64,000 nucleotides of DNA from Morinoia aosen (lineage: Eukaryota > Arthropoda > Malacostraca > Amphipoda > Talitridae), in NCBI GenBank assembly GCA_030386875.1, contig CM059566.1, positions 38,848,068-38,912,067 of the forward strand. Reading direction: 5' to 3'. A program made the translations under genes and the position numbers. The notes beneath the pieces were generated by a model. The model was given only the letters and a program-made list of their open reading frames with translations. It made no database searches and was not told the DNA's origin. Every line of letters starts with the position of its first letter. Positions within the stretch are counted from its first letter, which is position 1. This document shows, one piece after another, positions 22,139 through 35,178 of this stretch.

Positions 22139-23700
22139 GGCTACATGCTACACAGGGCAGCTACACCTCCAGAATTGAAGTGTAGGCTAAATACTACACA
22201 AGGAGCTGTAACTCTAGACTTGAAATCTACTCGGCACACAGTGTGCACCTGCATTTTCCCTTACACGCAGTTAGGCATGATGCTTTTCATCTGATCCTTG
22301 GTCCTGAGAGAGACCAACCAACTTTACGCCGGCGCGTCATCGACGTTCACGTGGTCAAAACTTGCTGGACTGTTCATTTCTGCTGATTTAATGTGCAAGA
22401 GGTTTGTGTACATGTGTTGGAGACAGATTGGTGTGTACTGTTTTTTCCAGAAAAGACAATAATATCGTTGATACTACCCATGAAAAATTTTTGGGCTGGT
22501 GGTGTATCGAGCTTAAATTTAGCTGATGTACAATCTTGAAGATGAAGCGTTTCCTTGGCTCTTTGATGTACTATTCCTCCAGCGGGATGCACTGAAGGGA
22601 ATTGTCCTTCCACGAATCTAGTGGGTCTAGCACTTCTAGGAAAACATCTGGGATTACTGGGCAACGCTCAAGTTAGGTTGGTCACGCTTCTCTTCAGTGT
22701 ACTTTGGAGACCTAGCTCACTTCAGTGGCCATGCAAGCTGCTCCTCACTGAATCAGTAATACTAGTTGCAAGAGTCTGTTGTGGGCTTAGGCTGTTGATT
22801 ATCTCACAGTCACAACTGCTCGTTCTCTCTCGTTTGGGTGGCCGGCATACCATGTAACCGTTTTGGTGTACAATTGTCGTCGTCTTTTTATATTTTGTTC
22901 TCGTTTTATTTCTTTGTCTCGTCGAGGTGCTTACGCTTTCCGTTGCTAGCGTAGCGACGTGTGCTGAAGAGAGGATGAAATGTTGCTCCTTGTGGGGCAC
23001 TCAGACATAGAAGGAAGTTTAGTCTAACAGTTCTGAATGTACTAATTAAACGCAAGTGCAGTATCTGCAGTCGTAAAATCCAGTACATGATCATGATGAG
23101 AATATTTATGAGCTGTGATATTGTTGTTTTGGGTGCATCAAGATGTTGTAACGCGGAAAATGTGTTTCAGTACTGTAAACAACACAGGCTTAATATGACC
23201 GAAATTGGTTATGTCTGTCGACTGAAAATGCATGGATCTAGTCATATACTCAATTTTTTTTTCAAATTAAATCAATTCTAATATGCTTGCGTAACTTTCA
23301 TCACCTTCTTCATGTATCTAACCATGCCAATGAATATATCGCGAGGATGCGCAGCTGCAATGCTGACAGAGCGAGAATTACCGTTTGTTACTGCTGCTTC
23401 GTATGAATGGTAATTCTTGGGTTTAATGCTGCTTGAAAGACGTATCTGATCCATAAAGCTATTTTTTATGATCATTTCCTTAATACAGTAGAAATCAACT
23501 TCTTTCTTCTTTTCACTTTTCTCCTTGATGGAAGCCTAGGCTATTCTCTACAGAATCGCAGCGTCACCTCTCGACGCAGATTGTGGCTCATTCAATTCTG
23601 TTGCTGGAGAACGTCTTTGTGTCTCACTGTTGATTTTTACTCTCGTGGAAGAAAAGATTCAAGCAAATGAGCTCCGTTTATACTCCAATTTATTCTTCAG
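22139..23700. other. gemin6 3' region and unassigned sequence
   Basis: Right after the gemin6 stop an imperfect tandem pair of about 44 bp (GGCTACATGCTACACAGG... / GGCTAAATACTACACAAGG...) lies at 22139-22225. Beyond it are only short open frames on both strands, none recognised. A minus-strand frame of 96 codons (22374-22664) has no family I know. Confidence 0.4.
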
Positions 23701-23707
23701 ACTAAGC

Positions 23708-23746
23708 AAAGTACATACATACATACATATACATACATATACCGGG
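23708..23746. repeat. TACA microsatellite at the LINE 3' end
   Basis: A run of TACATACATACATACATA units directly abuts the 3' end of the minus-strand LINE. RTE-type LINEs commonly end in a short simple repeat, so this is probably the element's own tail. Confidence 0.75.
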
Positions 23747-24004
23747 CTTATCCTCCCCATGGGAGGGTAGCCGACAGCAGGCCACAATCACCACACTTAG
23801 TCACTAGGAGGCGAGAGAGGCAGCACTGGCCGCACCTGAACTGCCAGGATCAGCAGCAGCCCAGCACAACCACCTTCCACAGTCAGGCCCGACAGCAACA
23901 GCTAGTTTACCCCGACCGCTTCATTGAGTGCAGCCCCTCCCCCGCACGTGACAGGTCAACCCCATCACACGCGGGCAGCTTCCAGTAACGCGTCAAAAAT
24001 AAAA

Positions 24005-26336
24005 TTACCTCCTTATACACTGCCCCCACTCACTTCTGTCCGCAGCCATCCCTCTCGCCACGTCCACAGTCAGACCCCTCTCATACAAAGCACGTCGCAC
24101 CCCATCCATCCAACACATCCGTGGTCTACCTCGCGCTCGAAGACCACTCACTTCCGACATATATATCTTTTTCACCAGCCGATCAACATTCATTCTTTCT
24201 ACATGCCCAAACCATCCAAGCACTCTTTCATCCACTCGCCTGCTCAACTTTTTGATAACACCCGTCTGCTCCCTAACCAACTCATTCCTGATCCTATCTC
24301 TTCTAGTTACTCCATACATGCTCCTCAAACACTTCATCTCAAACACATCCAACTTCCTCCTCTCAGCTGCTCTCAACCCCCAGGACTCTGCTCCATACAA
24401 CAAAACTGGCACAATCAAACTTTCATACAGTCCCCTCTTAGCATTCATACTCAAACTCCTGCATTCAAAAACTTTCCTCATTGCACCCAATGTCTTACAA
24501 CCTTCACTCACTCGATGCTTCACTTCTACTTCCATACTATCCTTAACAGTCACATCCGACCCGAGGTACCTAAAATGCTCTACCTCCTCTAAAACTTCCC
24601 CATTCAACCTCACATCCAAAGTTCCAAACACTCCACCTCTTGAACATCTCATCACCTTACTTTTATTCACATTTACCCTCAATTTCCGCCTTTCGCACAC
24701 TCCACCAAACTCTGTAACCAGTCTCCTCAGTTTTTCCTCTGAATCAGCCACAAGCGCTGTATCATCTGCAAACAACAGCTGACACACTTCCCAATACATA
24801 CCATTTCGTCCCACCAACTGCGCACCTTTTCCCAACACTCTGGCATTCACTTCTCTCACCACACCATCCATAAACAAATTAAACAACCACGGCGACATCA
24901 CACATCCCTGTCTCACACCTGTCACAACTGGGAACCATTCACTCACCTCATTCCCTACTCTCACACATGCTCTGCTATCAATGTAGAAACTCTTGATCGC
25001 ATTCAACAGTCTCCCACCCACTCCATACAAACTTACCACTTGCCATAAAGCCTCGCGATCCACTCTGTCATACGCCTTCTCTAGATCCATAAATGCCCAA
25101 TATACATCCTTTCCCTTTAATAAGTATTTTTCATTCACCTGCCTCACAGCAAACATTTGATCCACACAACCTCTACCACACCTAAAACCACACTGTTCTT
25201 CAGCAAGCACACGATCCGTCAACACTCTCACTCTTCCAATTAACACTCTTCCATACAGCTTCCCAACGACACTCAGTAGACTTATACCCCTAGAATTACT
25301 GCACTCATACCTGTCACCTTTCCCCTTGTACAACGGAACTACGCACGCGCTACTCCAATCAACCGGCACTTTACTAGCCTCGAAACACATTTAATAAACG
25401 AACCAACCATTCTATAACCACATTTCCTCCTTTCTTTAGACATTCAACCGTGCAGCCATCCAAACCTGGAGCTTTCCCATTTTTCATTTCATCCAACGCA
25501 CATCTCACCTCTGCACTTCTTATTCGATTTCTATTCACTTCTTCACCAAACACAGGCATTCTAACATCACTTCCAACAGCTACTACTCTCGCAATCCTAT
25601 CATCCCTCACGTTCAGCAGTTCCTCAAAATACTCCGCCCATCTCTTTCTCACATCACAACTCTCCACTAGCAGCCTACCATTTGTATCCTTCACTCGTGC
25701 CTCATTCTCCACCTGACCCTTCCTAATTCTCTTCACTTCCTTCCAGAAAACCTTCCTTCTCTCCATGAAATCCCCTCCCAACTTCCTCCCCCATTCCTCA
25801 TCCGCCGCCCTCTTCGCTCTCCTTACCATTCTTTGTACCTCTTTCTTCCTCTCCTTATACTCTTCAAAATTTTGCTGGTTGCCTCGTTGCAACCACCTTT
25901 CGAACGCCCCCCGCTTTCTTTTCACAGCCGCTCCTACTTCTCCGTTCCACCATTCACTCCCCTTTCTAATCCCCCCTCCAACCTTCCTTACCCCACACAC
26001 TTCCCTTGCACATTTTTCCACCGCATCTTTAAACAACTTCCATTCCCCTTCCACTCCACCCACCTCACTTTCCTTCACCCTCCCATACTCCACTTTCATC
26101 TTCTCCTGATACTCACACTCACGCTCAGAATCATGTAACTTGCTTACATTTAACACCTCCCTTCCACTCCTCCTTTTTACACCTCCCCATATTCCACTAA
26201 CTCTCAGCTTTCCTTCCACCAAATAATGATCCGAAATCCCATTCATCTCACCACGGAACACATGCACATCGAGCAAACGACCCATCACTCCCCTGCTAAC
26301 CAAAATATAATCCATCAATGCTCTCTCCTCTATCAC
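24005..26336 (-). pseudogene. LINE reverse transcriptase polyprotein (truncated, one frameshift)
   Basis: Two frames, 320 and 461 codons, cover the endonuclease end, the RT fingers-palm and the C-terminal region. The catalytic FADD (inside QLLFADDTALVAD) and the upstream DLEKAYD aspartate are intact. The frames part at about 25380, where an indel shifts the reading frame, and the N-terminal endonuclease catalytic residues are lost by truncation. It is therefore not active alone, but looks young. Confidence 0.75.
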
Positions 26337-26372
26337 ACCTCCATTCGTACGGATCCTGAAATTTGGTTTGCA

Positions 26373-27650
26373 AAGTCCCTATTCGAAGTCTCTATTTTTT
26401 TCTTTTCGAGACGTGATGTATGTTTGTGCAATCATCCGAATGTAACGGAATAAAAACTGAGTGAAACGGAATGAAAACCGGGAAGAACTAAGTAGGCTCG
26501 AACACTAGAAATCCGGACGGCCTATCTACAGCAAAGGTAACCTATCTGTATCTTCCTTGGGGTGCCAGTCACTATGGCATAAAATAAACCAAACTCACCT
26601 AAGCCAATTGACTATCTTATAGCCCTAACAGGAGGTTCATCTTGAGTAAAAATTTGGAACCCTCGCAAACTTCATTTACCTAAAACCAGTTCAAGGGACC
26701 AGACGCAAAGGATTCATCATCTCTCGAAGTAAAAATATACCTTTTCTGAGCATACTGGTGACTCTTTTCAACGTACGATCTTCAATCGTACCAGCCTTTA
26801 TTTGAGGTTTTAAACCTATCTGAGAATGTACAAATAAAATAGAAGCATGGCACGGAACTGATATAAAAACAACGTACTCTATACTCTCAATAAAGCAATT
26901 GGAGCGGTAAAGAAACTCTAATATAATGCTCATACAAATGATTCATTCAAAAGTTTACAAATACTTAAACTTCTGGATCTAGACAGGCTAGACTGCTGCT
27001 GCGTCCTAGAGCCATCATGAGCTATCGGCTACCTCGACTACCTACTTGGTATTGCACAGGTAGATACCAAAAAATGCTATAAAGAAATACATTGAATAAT
27101 AGCCACAGATTGCGCAAATGAATTTTTGTGGCAATTTTATCAGCATCATATTAGTAGCTACCATTGCTGAAATACTAATGAAATATATCCGAAATTTTAT
27201 TTAGTGTCAAAATAACTAAACTTTGATAATTTTATGCATGGTCAGCTTCAGTTCACACAGTTTTTATTTTAATTAAATTAACGTCAATTAAATTTAAACC
27301 TCACATATTCGGTCATATCTAAAAAACATGGAATAACAACGTTACGTAGTTAATTTTGGTAAATAAACATCCATGACGCCCTACAATTAACTAAATTTGC
27401 ATCAAAAACATAATTAAATCGATAAAATAGGAAACAATACATAGAAACCAAGTAATTCACTCGCAAAACCACCTTTCGCAATTTATAAACAAGCGAGTGT
27501 TCTCTGTTTCCACGAAAGTTCGTGTTCGGAGTTTTCCAACAGGTTGGAAAGCACAAACACACCGAAATCTGGCAACTTTCCATTTGTGTTCGTGTTCGCC
27601 GACTGCTGAAAAACACCAGATTCGGCCGAAAGATTGATAGCATGGAGATT
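26373..27650. other. No gene seen
   Basis: AT-rich sequence. Around 27490-27640 there are repeated GTGTTCG and TTTCCA words in both orientations, giving a weak imperfect inverted repeat, but no clean ends. No coding family recognised. Confidence 0.4.
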
Positions 27651-27694
27651 GATAGTGTGGGAAGTTCTGTGGTTCATCGCCTTCAGTGCACTGA

Positions 27695-28392
27695 ATACCG
27701 TGCTTCAGTGCCAGGCTGTTGTTTGGGTGTGCAGTGGAAACAAGCGTGCGCAAATATTAATGAAACATGAATCCCTGAATTTGTGACTCTTATATGTGAC
27801 ATTACCTTGTCTATCGTTAGTAAAAGGCCGCTTTATTTATCTCTAGATGATAAAATACAGAACTTGAAGTACAATTTTGTCATCAGCGAGATATTTACAG
27901 GTCGATTGCATAGAAGGAATGAATACACGCCCTGATATAATCCAAGCTACTTCATCGATAATATGCTGCGGTCAATGAGATGATTTCATGAGCCGTTACA
28001 AATGCATTAATTTCGTTTAAAACAAACTGAGAGGCTTTTTTAAATTTTTATGCATCGAAAATTATTCCGACACTAAACGAAAAACCGCATAAGTATTTGC
28101 GCGACACGATTTCATGCGCTACGCATGACAGAGTAAACATTTAAAGTTTACCTTCATATTTCTGCCTCACTTATTTCAATAAATTAGCGCACGATTATTA
28201 TTGAATTTCATTCATAGTTATTACACAAAATATGAAAGCACAAGTATCTGGTTCATGAGCAACAGAAGAAATATCACAATTTTGATAGGTATGCCAATCT
28301 CGACAAAATTTGTGTGACTACTTTGTAGAAACTCTTATTTTTTACCAACAAGAGTGTACCGTTTCGTGATTTTTTCAGATTCCCCGTACAGA
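27695..28392 (+). promoter_or_regulatory. Upstream region of kinase gene A1, shared with A3
   Basis: This stretch aligns by eye with 60315-60683 plus 61957-62284 upstream of A3 (shared words include GCCAGGCTGTTGT, GAATGAATACACGC, CTGATATAATC, TTTTTTCAGATTCC). An initiator-like TTCAGTG lies at 27704 and the counterpart GTCAGTG in A3 falls at the same aligned place. An acceptor-like TTTTTTCAG ends at 28378, so the start codon is probably in the second exon. Promoter function is inferred. Confidence 0.4.
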
Positions 28393-29887
28393 ATGTCTGC
28401 CGGTCCGATCAGCTCAAACGCCGAAGCGCATAAACTCATCACTGCAGAGTTCGTACAAGAAGCACTTCTCAATGATAAAGGTCCCAGTGCAAAATTTCAG
28501 GCATTCGAAATCGTTGATTTCTGCACAAAAGGTGACAACTACGCGTGCTTTGTTACAAGTGTAAAGGTTACGTTTCTTCAAGAAGATCAAGAAAAAAATG
28601 TAACTTACATAGCTAAACTGAATCTCTGTCAGAAATTAGAAGCATTGGAAATTTTTTCCTCGATTGCGTTTGAAAAAGAAGGTAATTTCTACTTTAAACT
28701 GCTACCAGATTTGAATGCTGTCATGAAAACGCTTCAGTTGCAGCCTCTAAAATTTCCTTCGTGTTATTTTGCTTCCTACGAGCACGGCAAACAAATAATT
28801 TTGCTCAGTGACAAACGAGAAGATTCATTCAAAATGCCCGATCGGTTCGTTGGCCTCGACGATGACCATGTCATTATTGTTCTCAAAGAGCTCGCTCGCT
28901 TGCACGCTGCTTCTGTTATTCTTGAAGACGACTTTGGAGAAGTGAATCTGATGCAAAACTATGATTTTTTACTTGATTATTTCTCCGGAGAAAGAGATGG
29001 TGAAGTGAAGAATCTGTTCAAAAACATGTTTATTGGATATACCAACAACGCCGCAAAAATTGCTGATCGTATCACGGGCTACGATAAAGTTTCAGCATGG
29101 CTTGAAAAGCTTACACCAGCAAGTTATGAAACTTTAGGGGCACAGACTGCGGAGTGCGAGCCCAAATTTCGGGTAGTAAACCACGGAGACTGCTGGAACA
29201 ACAATTTGCTTTTCAGGTGAGAATTTACGCCATTTCCTTTAAATGTCAATTAAAAAGGATGAGAATTTTATTCGTCGTAACATGTTCATGACTATATTAC
29301 TTGCATGCTTAAGTGTTGTAAGCCAGAGGACGGCTTCCAAAGCAACAGTAAATGTATAGGCAATGAGAAAAGATACTTTGATAAAATGTATTCGAAAATA
29401 TTTATAAATGTTTTCTTTTTCTCACACCAGGTACGAAGACGGGAAAGTTATGGATGTGTGCCTACTCGACCTACAATCGAACCGCCACGCCTCACTTGCG
29501 CTGGACCTGAATTACTTCTTCTTTACGAGCCTCAACGGAGACACGAGGAAGAAAGGCCTGGAGTCCTACCTCACCGCCTACTACAACACCTTCAAAGAGT
29601 TGTTCGACGCTGCCAAGAAGCCCATGAAGTTCACACGGGAGGAGCTCTACGTTGAATACCGCAACAAGAACCTCTTTGGCCTTCTTATGGCCATCGTGGT
29701 GTTGCCCCTCGTTTTACAATCCACCGAAGCCTCTGAATATGGTGATGTTTTCGATGGAACCCTTCTAGAGGTGATGGAAAAACAACAGCATAACTTAATG
29801 GATAAGAGAGACAGTAACCCAATATTACGACCCAGAATGTTGGATATGTTTGATGAAATGGTGGAACACGGAATAATCACGATTTAA
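28393..29887 (+). CDS. EcKinase-like (CHK) small-molecule kinase, copy A1
   Basis: Exons 28393-29216 and 29431-29887 (GT-AG, phase 2, inside the Arg codon of LLFR|Y) give 426 residues, the usual length of the family. Start ATG 28393 (MSAGPIS) is chosen because all five copies align there and an acceptor lies 14 bases upstream; the frame is open further but without support. Motifs: glycine-loop-like GDNYACFV (47-54), lysine in YIAKLN (75), FEKEGNFY, LARLHAAS, catalytic loop HGDCWNNN (from 264), metal-binding DLQ (288-290). Known: EcKinase/CHK proteins (PF02958) phosphorylate hydroxyl groups of ecdysteroids and are suspected in detoxification. There is no signal peptide or membrane segment, so it is likely cytosolic. 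The intron is only 214 bp. First gene of an A-B-A-B-A array. The substrate is unknown. Confidence 0.9.
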
Positions 29888-32800
29888 TAAGCAGAGTTAG
29901 ATTGCTTTTCAGTGCAGAAATATAGGATAAGCCATTCTTCTCCGATGGTAATATTTCTGTCAGCTCCATTTATGATGTTGTGTTTAAGGTTCAGTAAAAA
30001 TAGCCTGTAATCGTATTTATTCCACTGTTCTGCATTTATTTCTACGTTTCAAGTCTGACTTTCTGAAAAATGGCAATTGTTTCTTTTTCCCATAGTGCAA
30101 CAATATATTTATATATCAGTTTTTGAGACTTTCAGAATCAAAGCGTTTGTTAAGTGGCCAATATTTTTCCTAATTCAAATTTTCCCTACCATAATTTTTA
30201 TATTTTACTCTCTTTTTTCAAGGTGATTTTCGATTCTTTTGCGTTTCGAACTTTTACTGTCTTCTTTCCCAAAAAAATTAAGGTATCATAGATATGTTTA
30301 AAAGCCTAATTTATAAGATATTGAGCCATTTTGGCAAGCCTTCATAGCCTTGATTGCCTGGCAAAGTTTTGGAGCACGGGTTAATTTTAAGAGGGGTTTT
30401 TCGTTTTTTACAGCGTAACTAAATAATTCATTCTTTACTGTTTACTTCTGTCTGCTCAATTTCATTTAAAAATATACATTTGTCTTCACTTTTAACATAT
30501 TGTCATACTTTTACGTATAAAGTTTGCAGTGTTGTGATCAAGGTGCACTGATCCTTTCTAATGCACAAATATGTACATAAGAAGCTCAAAGAGGATTAAA
30601 CTAAAACCCCAATGGTTTCTTGTTTGATCAATGCAGTCGTAAATTGAAAACATAAGCGAGGCTTCAACTACTGCAGTAAAACGTTTAAAGAAGACGGAAA
30701 TGTATTCCAAAGCTGGACTCTCGATCTACAGTACATCTGGCTGGATTAATGAGCTCAGGCGTAGATGTTCAGATAACATGCTTCTTGATCTTATTCTTAT
30801 TCACTGTAAATTTGGCAATATGAATTAATGAATGTTAGAGTCAGCTCTATTAAATTAATCTTAATAAAATTAAATTAAATGCACACTGTAGCCACGGAAC
30901 GCAACAATTTTTTGAGAGACCTGTTGTATGGGAACTTCGAACAGAGTAAACAGTTAACAGTGAGCAGTGTTGGCGATGCATTTGCTGTGTGTATTCGTGC
31001 TGGAAATATCCGAGTGGGATAATTTAGTTCGTTTTATCCATCGGATTGGCGTTAAATGTGTCTCACATATAACTGGCGATTTCATGTTCAACGTTGTTGG
31101 CGAAAAGCGTTACCGAGCAAAGGTAAGAATGTCGACAAAAACCACATGACCGGTACTCTTTAAGCACAAAATGATGTCAAAGCATCGTCAAACCGGCACA
31201 GAGGCAAAATTCGTCTCATTCCGAGCTGCCCGGACCGGATTTTGTGAAATAATAAGCTGCGCTCAGGACCTCTGAGAAGGAAGAATGTCCCAGCGAGAGA
31301 GACTGCGTTCGATATGAAATGAACGATTCATGTTCATGTAATGCGCTAGTAATGGTCTAAATTTTGCTCAAATAGAATGCGAGATGACGATGATGCTATT
31401 AAATAATTATTTATACAAATATAGATGCTATAAAGAATTACGACAAGAAAAGGATCCTTCCGTTTTACAACATTACTTTTTCTTCTAGTGTCGGCCACCA
31501 GCGATATTTTCCCCTCGAATGCTCTAATTTAAGGCATAGTAGAGGTACAGGTGATATTTATTCTAAAACGAAGCTTCATCTTAATTAACAGATTATCTGC
31601 TCGATTGAGGTGACAAAATTTGGCGTACTTGAGTATTTTGAACTAAATCGGCATCCTGAACTTATTACTCTCGCTAGCAAGCCCTCTACTACTATTATTA
31701 CTACTACTTCTACTTATTACTCTCCCGTTATAGACAGTATTTCTGTACTTGTGAAAATAACAGTTAATTTTGACGCTTAAAAATTAATGTAAGATCGGGA
31801 CACTGTGGTATTTATCGTCATCGTTAGACATTCTCAGAAAGTTGAGTATAATTGAACTTGCCCTTTTTTCCCTTGATAGCATGTCTTTATTTACCTCATT
31901 TTATTAAAGTGTGTCTTCATTAATAGTTCTAGTAAACGGTTGGCCAACATTCTACGTGTATTCCTTCCTTAAACTCCCTGAAGAAATACTGAATGAAGTA
32001 TTGAACATTTTAGAAATATTATTGAACATTTCACTTGAACAGGTCACTTACCATGACCTATATATGTTGATCTAAAATGTTATAATATTCAAACATTTTT
32101 TTAATTGATAACCGAACATCAATATGATGAACTTCGTATTTACTAACATTCATCTGATTCTTTAGAAAATAAAGTCATTTGACACGACTTGAATGACTGG
32201 AATTAATTGGAAGAGTAACGATGAATGCATGGAAAATAAATTAAAAATACACGTCATGGAAATAATGGTAAAGGAAAAGGGTGGTTGACATGAATAAGAA
32301 AAAATCACTTAAAAATATTCGGATCAAGAAAAAACAACCGACGGGGGCGTCTGTTGTCTTTCAACATTGAAACTATCAATGTTGAAAAAGACATCACCGA
32401 ATTCTCAATCGAATGCTCAAAAACCGAATGCTCAATCGGTTTTCATTAAACTAAAGATTTTGAGACGCTAATGGCGAAGATTGAACAACTCATTGTGAAA
32501 CAACAAATGTCATATGGGACACCATTACCGAATAAATAATTAGTATTTTAATTTCCTAACACTAAAGGTGATGCCACTACCGAAACAATGAACGCTGCAG
32601 ATGACAACGTTGGAGGGGAAACAAACCATCATTCATCTCATGGCCGGTATAGGAAAGAAAAATAAATACACGTTTCACGATGCTAGTTAACTTGAAATAT
32701 AAGGCTAGGGAGTACTTAAGAGGATTAAGACTATGCTGATACATGACCACAGCGGCGACACAGCGTCGTTTCCCACATGTATTGAACGGGTTCATAAAAA

Positions 32801-34040
32801 TGATCAACCCCAGCCACTCTGAAATAGATCACTATTGTTTTCGTAATCTAATACGATGTAGGTTCGAAGAAGAATTACTGTTTCAGGGCACAACTATTAA
32901 TATTCACAAGAGAAATGGCCATCACATGCTTTCATATGCATGTATTGATATGGTTAAAATGAGTACCCGAAATTAACATCAAAATAAGTCGTTGAAATTC
33001 ACAATACCGATAATGATACCGCAAAATTTATGGCAATAGTTCAACCATTCAGGACTATTAAAGAAAAAAATAAAACCAATATTAAACAATATTATTATTT
33101 TATATCAAATCATTACTATCACACATAACGTTCACAAATTGATTAAGAATGGTTTGACGAGAATCAAATCTTTATGACGGGAATGGGCCTCTGACAGAAA
33201 TACAAACAGCTTTCCATTTTTTCTTTAATAGTTCTTATTCTGGTAATCAAAGTTATCAGGAATTAATACTAATTTTGCACTCTTAGAAATCAAATAGTTG
33301 TTTGCTGAATTCAAAGATTTATGAAAAATAATTAATGCCAGGAGAGAACTGGTAATGGGTAGTTTTGCAGCGTAAAGTCGCCAATCAATACCAATACAGA
33401 TGATTTTCAAGTCTAACGTTAATTCTTTCAGAACGGTACCGGCTGAAGTGAAGTAATATTGTTAACACAAGGCCTTCAAATTTCCTTGTATGAGCCCCAG
33501 CAGAGCGTATGCCAGTATTTAGGAATAGAAGTCGTCGATATTTTACTATTGAAGTGAGGTATGTTCGCTAGAAAATGTTTCTACTGTGTAATGAGCTGTT
33601 CACGCTTGAGTTCTTGCTTGGATATACCAGTTTTCCAGCGTTAATCTTGAATATTTCCTGCTGAATGGGATCGATTAAGAAAACGCCTTACACAGCATTG
33701 ACGTTTGAATATAGTGTGTAACCGTAATTAGACAGATTTAATTCGATCAGTATTGTATTATCGTTTCTCGCACATGTATACACTTTAGAAACCTTGATTT
33801 GACGTAAGCTGAAACCTTAGGACGAAATTCATGTGCTTCAATTGCTGTAGGTATGAATTCAGTTTAAATTCGCTCCAGTGCAGCAGTAATCGGAAGTAAC
33901 GAATTCTTTTAGCTCAGCACTCGCAAAAAAATTGTAATTTTTAATCAAAAACATAAAATATATTTTCTTAAAACTACGTCCGGGGCGCTGACTGGTTTTG
34001 TTATTTTTGTGATTTTGTGAACCTTTTTTGTGCCTGTAGT
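29888..34040. other. No gene seen between A1 and B1
   Basis: AT-rich intergenic sequence. Notes: a TAC/TAT-rich simple repeat at about 31685-31727; a donor-like AAAGGTAAGAATG at about 31120 following a GC-richer stretch (30890-31120) that might be a leader exon but has no partner I can place; a short inverted repeat TCAACATTGA...TCAATGTTGA near 32370. No protein family recognised. Confidence 0.4.
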
Positions 34041-34048
34041 GCGCTCAC

Positions 34049-34105
34049 TCAGTGCGGGGAGCAATATTCCTTTTATAGTTCGCTTTTTGTTGTGCGCGAG
34101 TCAAG
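34049..34105 (+). promoter_or_regulatory. Candidate initiator and leader exon of B1
   Basis: TCAGTG at 34049-34054 fits an arthropod initiator. A strong donor (TCAAG|GTGAGAAC) follows at 34105/34106, with a second possible donor (AAAAG|GTAAGTAG) at 34340/34341. The matching acceptor is CTTTCAG ending at 35135, upstream of the B1 start codon. This is inference from motifs only. Confidence 0.3.
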
Positions 34106-35178
34106 GTGAGAACTCAGGTTGTCCTTCAGTCGTAAATGCAGAAGGATGCGGTGAGACTAGCCACGAATTAGCCTGCAAGCGTTTGCTGTTTTCAATAGCT
34201 TCAGTATTAAACTAGATTTCGAGGGAAGGAGTGCTCCGTATCCCTCTGCGCCTATTAATTAATGTGGTGTCAAACACAGCACGGTGCCAATTTTCTTAGT
34301 TCCCGATATCCCAAGAACGGTTTATCAGCGATTTGAAAAGGTAAGTAGTCTTTTTGACCGTTGTTTTACCAATACTTAGAGTTGTATAGATAGCAGATTT
34401 CGACAGCCGTAGATATGCCCGGAAATTTTTCATGAAAATCGATGAATTTGTTCCAAAAACATGTTATCTGCGCTAAAATTATTGTTCTCAACAGTTTTTC
34501 AAAACCGTAGGCCATCATCATTATCGGACTGAGTGTGACTTAACATCTATCAATGACAATGCACACTGAATTTTTTCTTCATGTGGGTAATTGCTGAAAA
34601 CTATTCGTATCATTTACACGAGTCCTCTCATACCCTAATTAACAACGTAACCCAAGCCTCAGCGCTCACTCTTTTCACTCTGCACTAACCGACGGGTTCT
34701 CACCAGAATAAGAAAGAAAAAGAAAAACATTTACTTCCCCAAATGTTATTGCATGAGATGCATAACACTTTAGGCGCATGGTTTCTGCTTGTTCATAAAT
34801 TCTGTGTCATAAGCCACGGTATTACTAGCATTGTGAAAGGAAATCTCACACTGAACACTTAAGTAAATTCATCAAACCCAAGAACACATAGTTATTTTTC
34901 TATTATGTCTGTGCTATTTTTTTCAAAGGGGCAGTTACCCGTGTATGGTCAATTTTGACACAGAATTAAAATAGTAATAGAAATTAGAATATAAATTTCT
35001 ATCGCAGTGAGATATAACTTATTTAAAATACTTCCTTATAAGAAAAATATTTAAAACAATAAAGATAGAAGGAAAAAAAGCAAACATCTAACGACCACCT
35101 TCTACTCTCTAAGTGAATCTTTCTTTTCCTTTCAGACTCAAAAATACACCTTGAATTCCAGTATCTCCAGCGCTCAAG

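Larger units (their letters stand above)
23708..26372 (-). mobile_element. RTE-like LINE, 5' truncated, nearly intact reverse transcriptase
   Basis: Reading right to left: the end of an apurinic endonuclease (NGGVIEERALMDYIL, ISDHYLVEGKL), a linker, then reverse transcriptase from about 25500 to 24500 with GKAPGLDG, PLYKGKGD, GFRCGRGCVDQ, DLEKAYDRV, VRQGCVMSPWLF and FADD, then a C-terminal zone with LGWFGHVERM and RARGRPR. The two open frames (25374-26336 and 24005-25390) overlap; the join near 25380 needs one frameshift (expected LLNVCFEASKV), the only break I see. The 5' part including most of the endonuclease is missing, as usual for reverse-transcribed insertions. The clade is judged from RT phrases and the simple-repeat tail, so it is provisional. 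Confidence 0.8.

Noticed and set aside
22374-22664. 96-codon minus-strand frame after gemin6
   Set aside because: No recognisable motif, no supporting neighbouring exon; left as unassigned sequence.
23924-24782. Plus-strand frames of 222 and 176 codons rich in Pro, Ser, Thr and His
   Set aside because: They are antisense to the LINE reverse transcriptase, whose RT motifs on the minus strand are clear.
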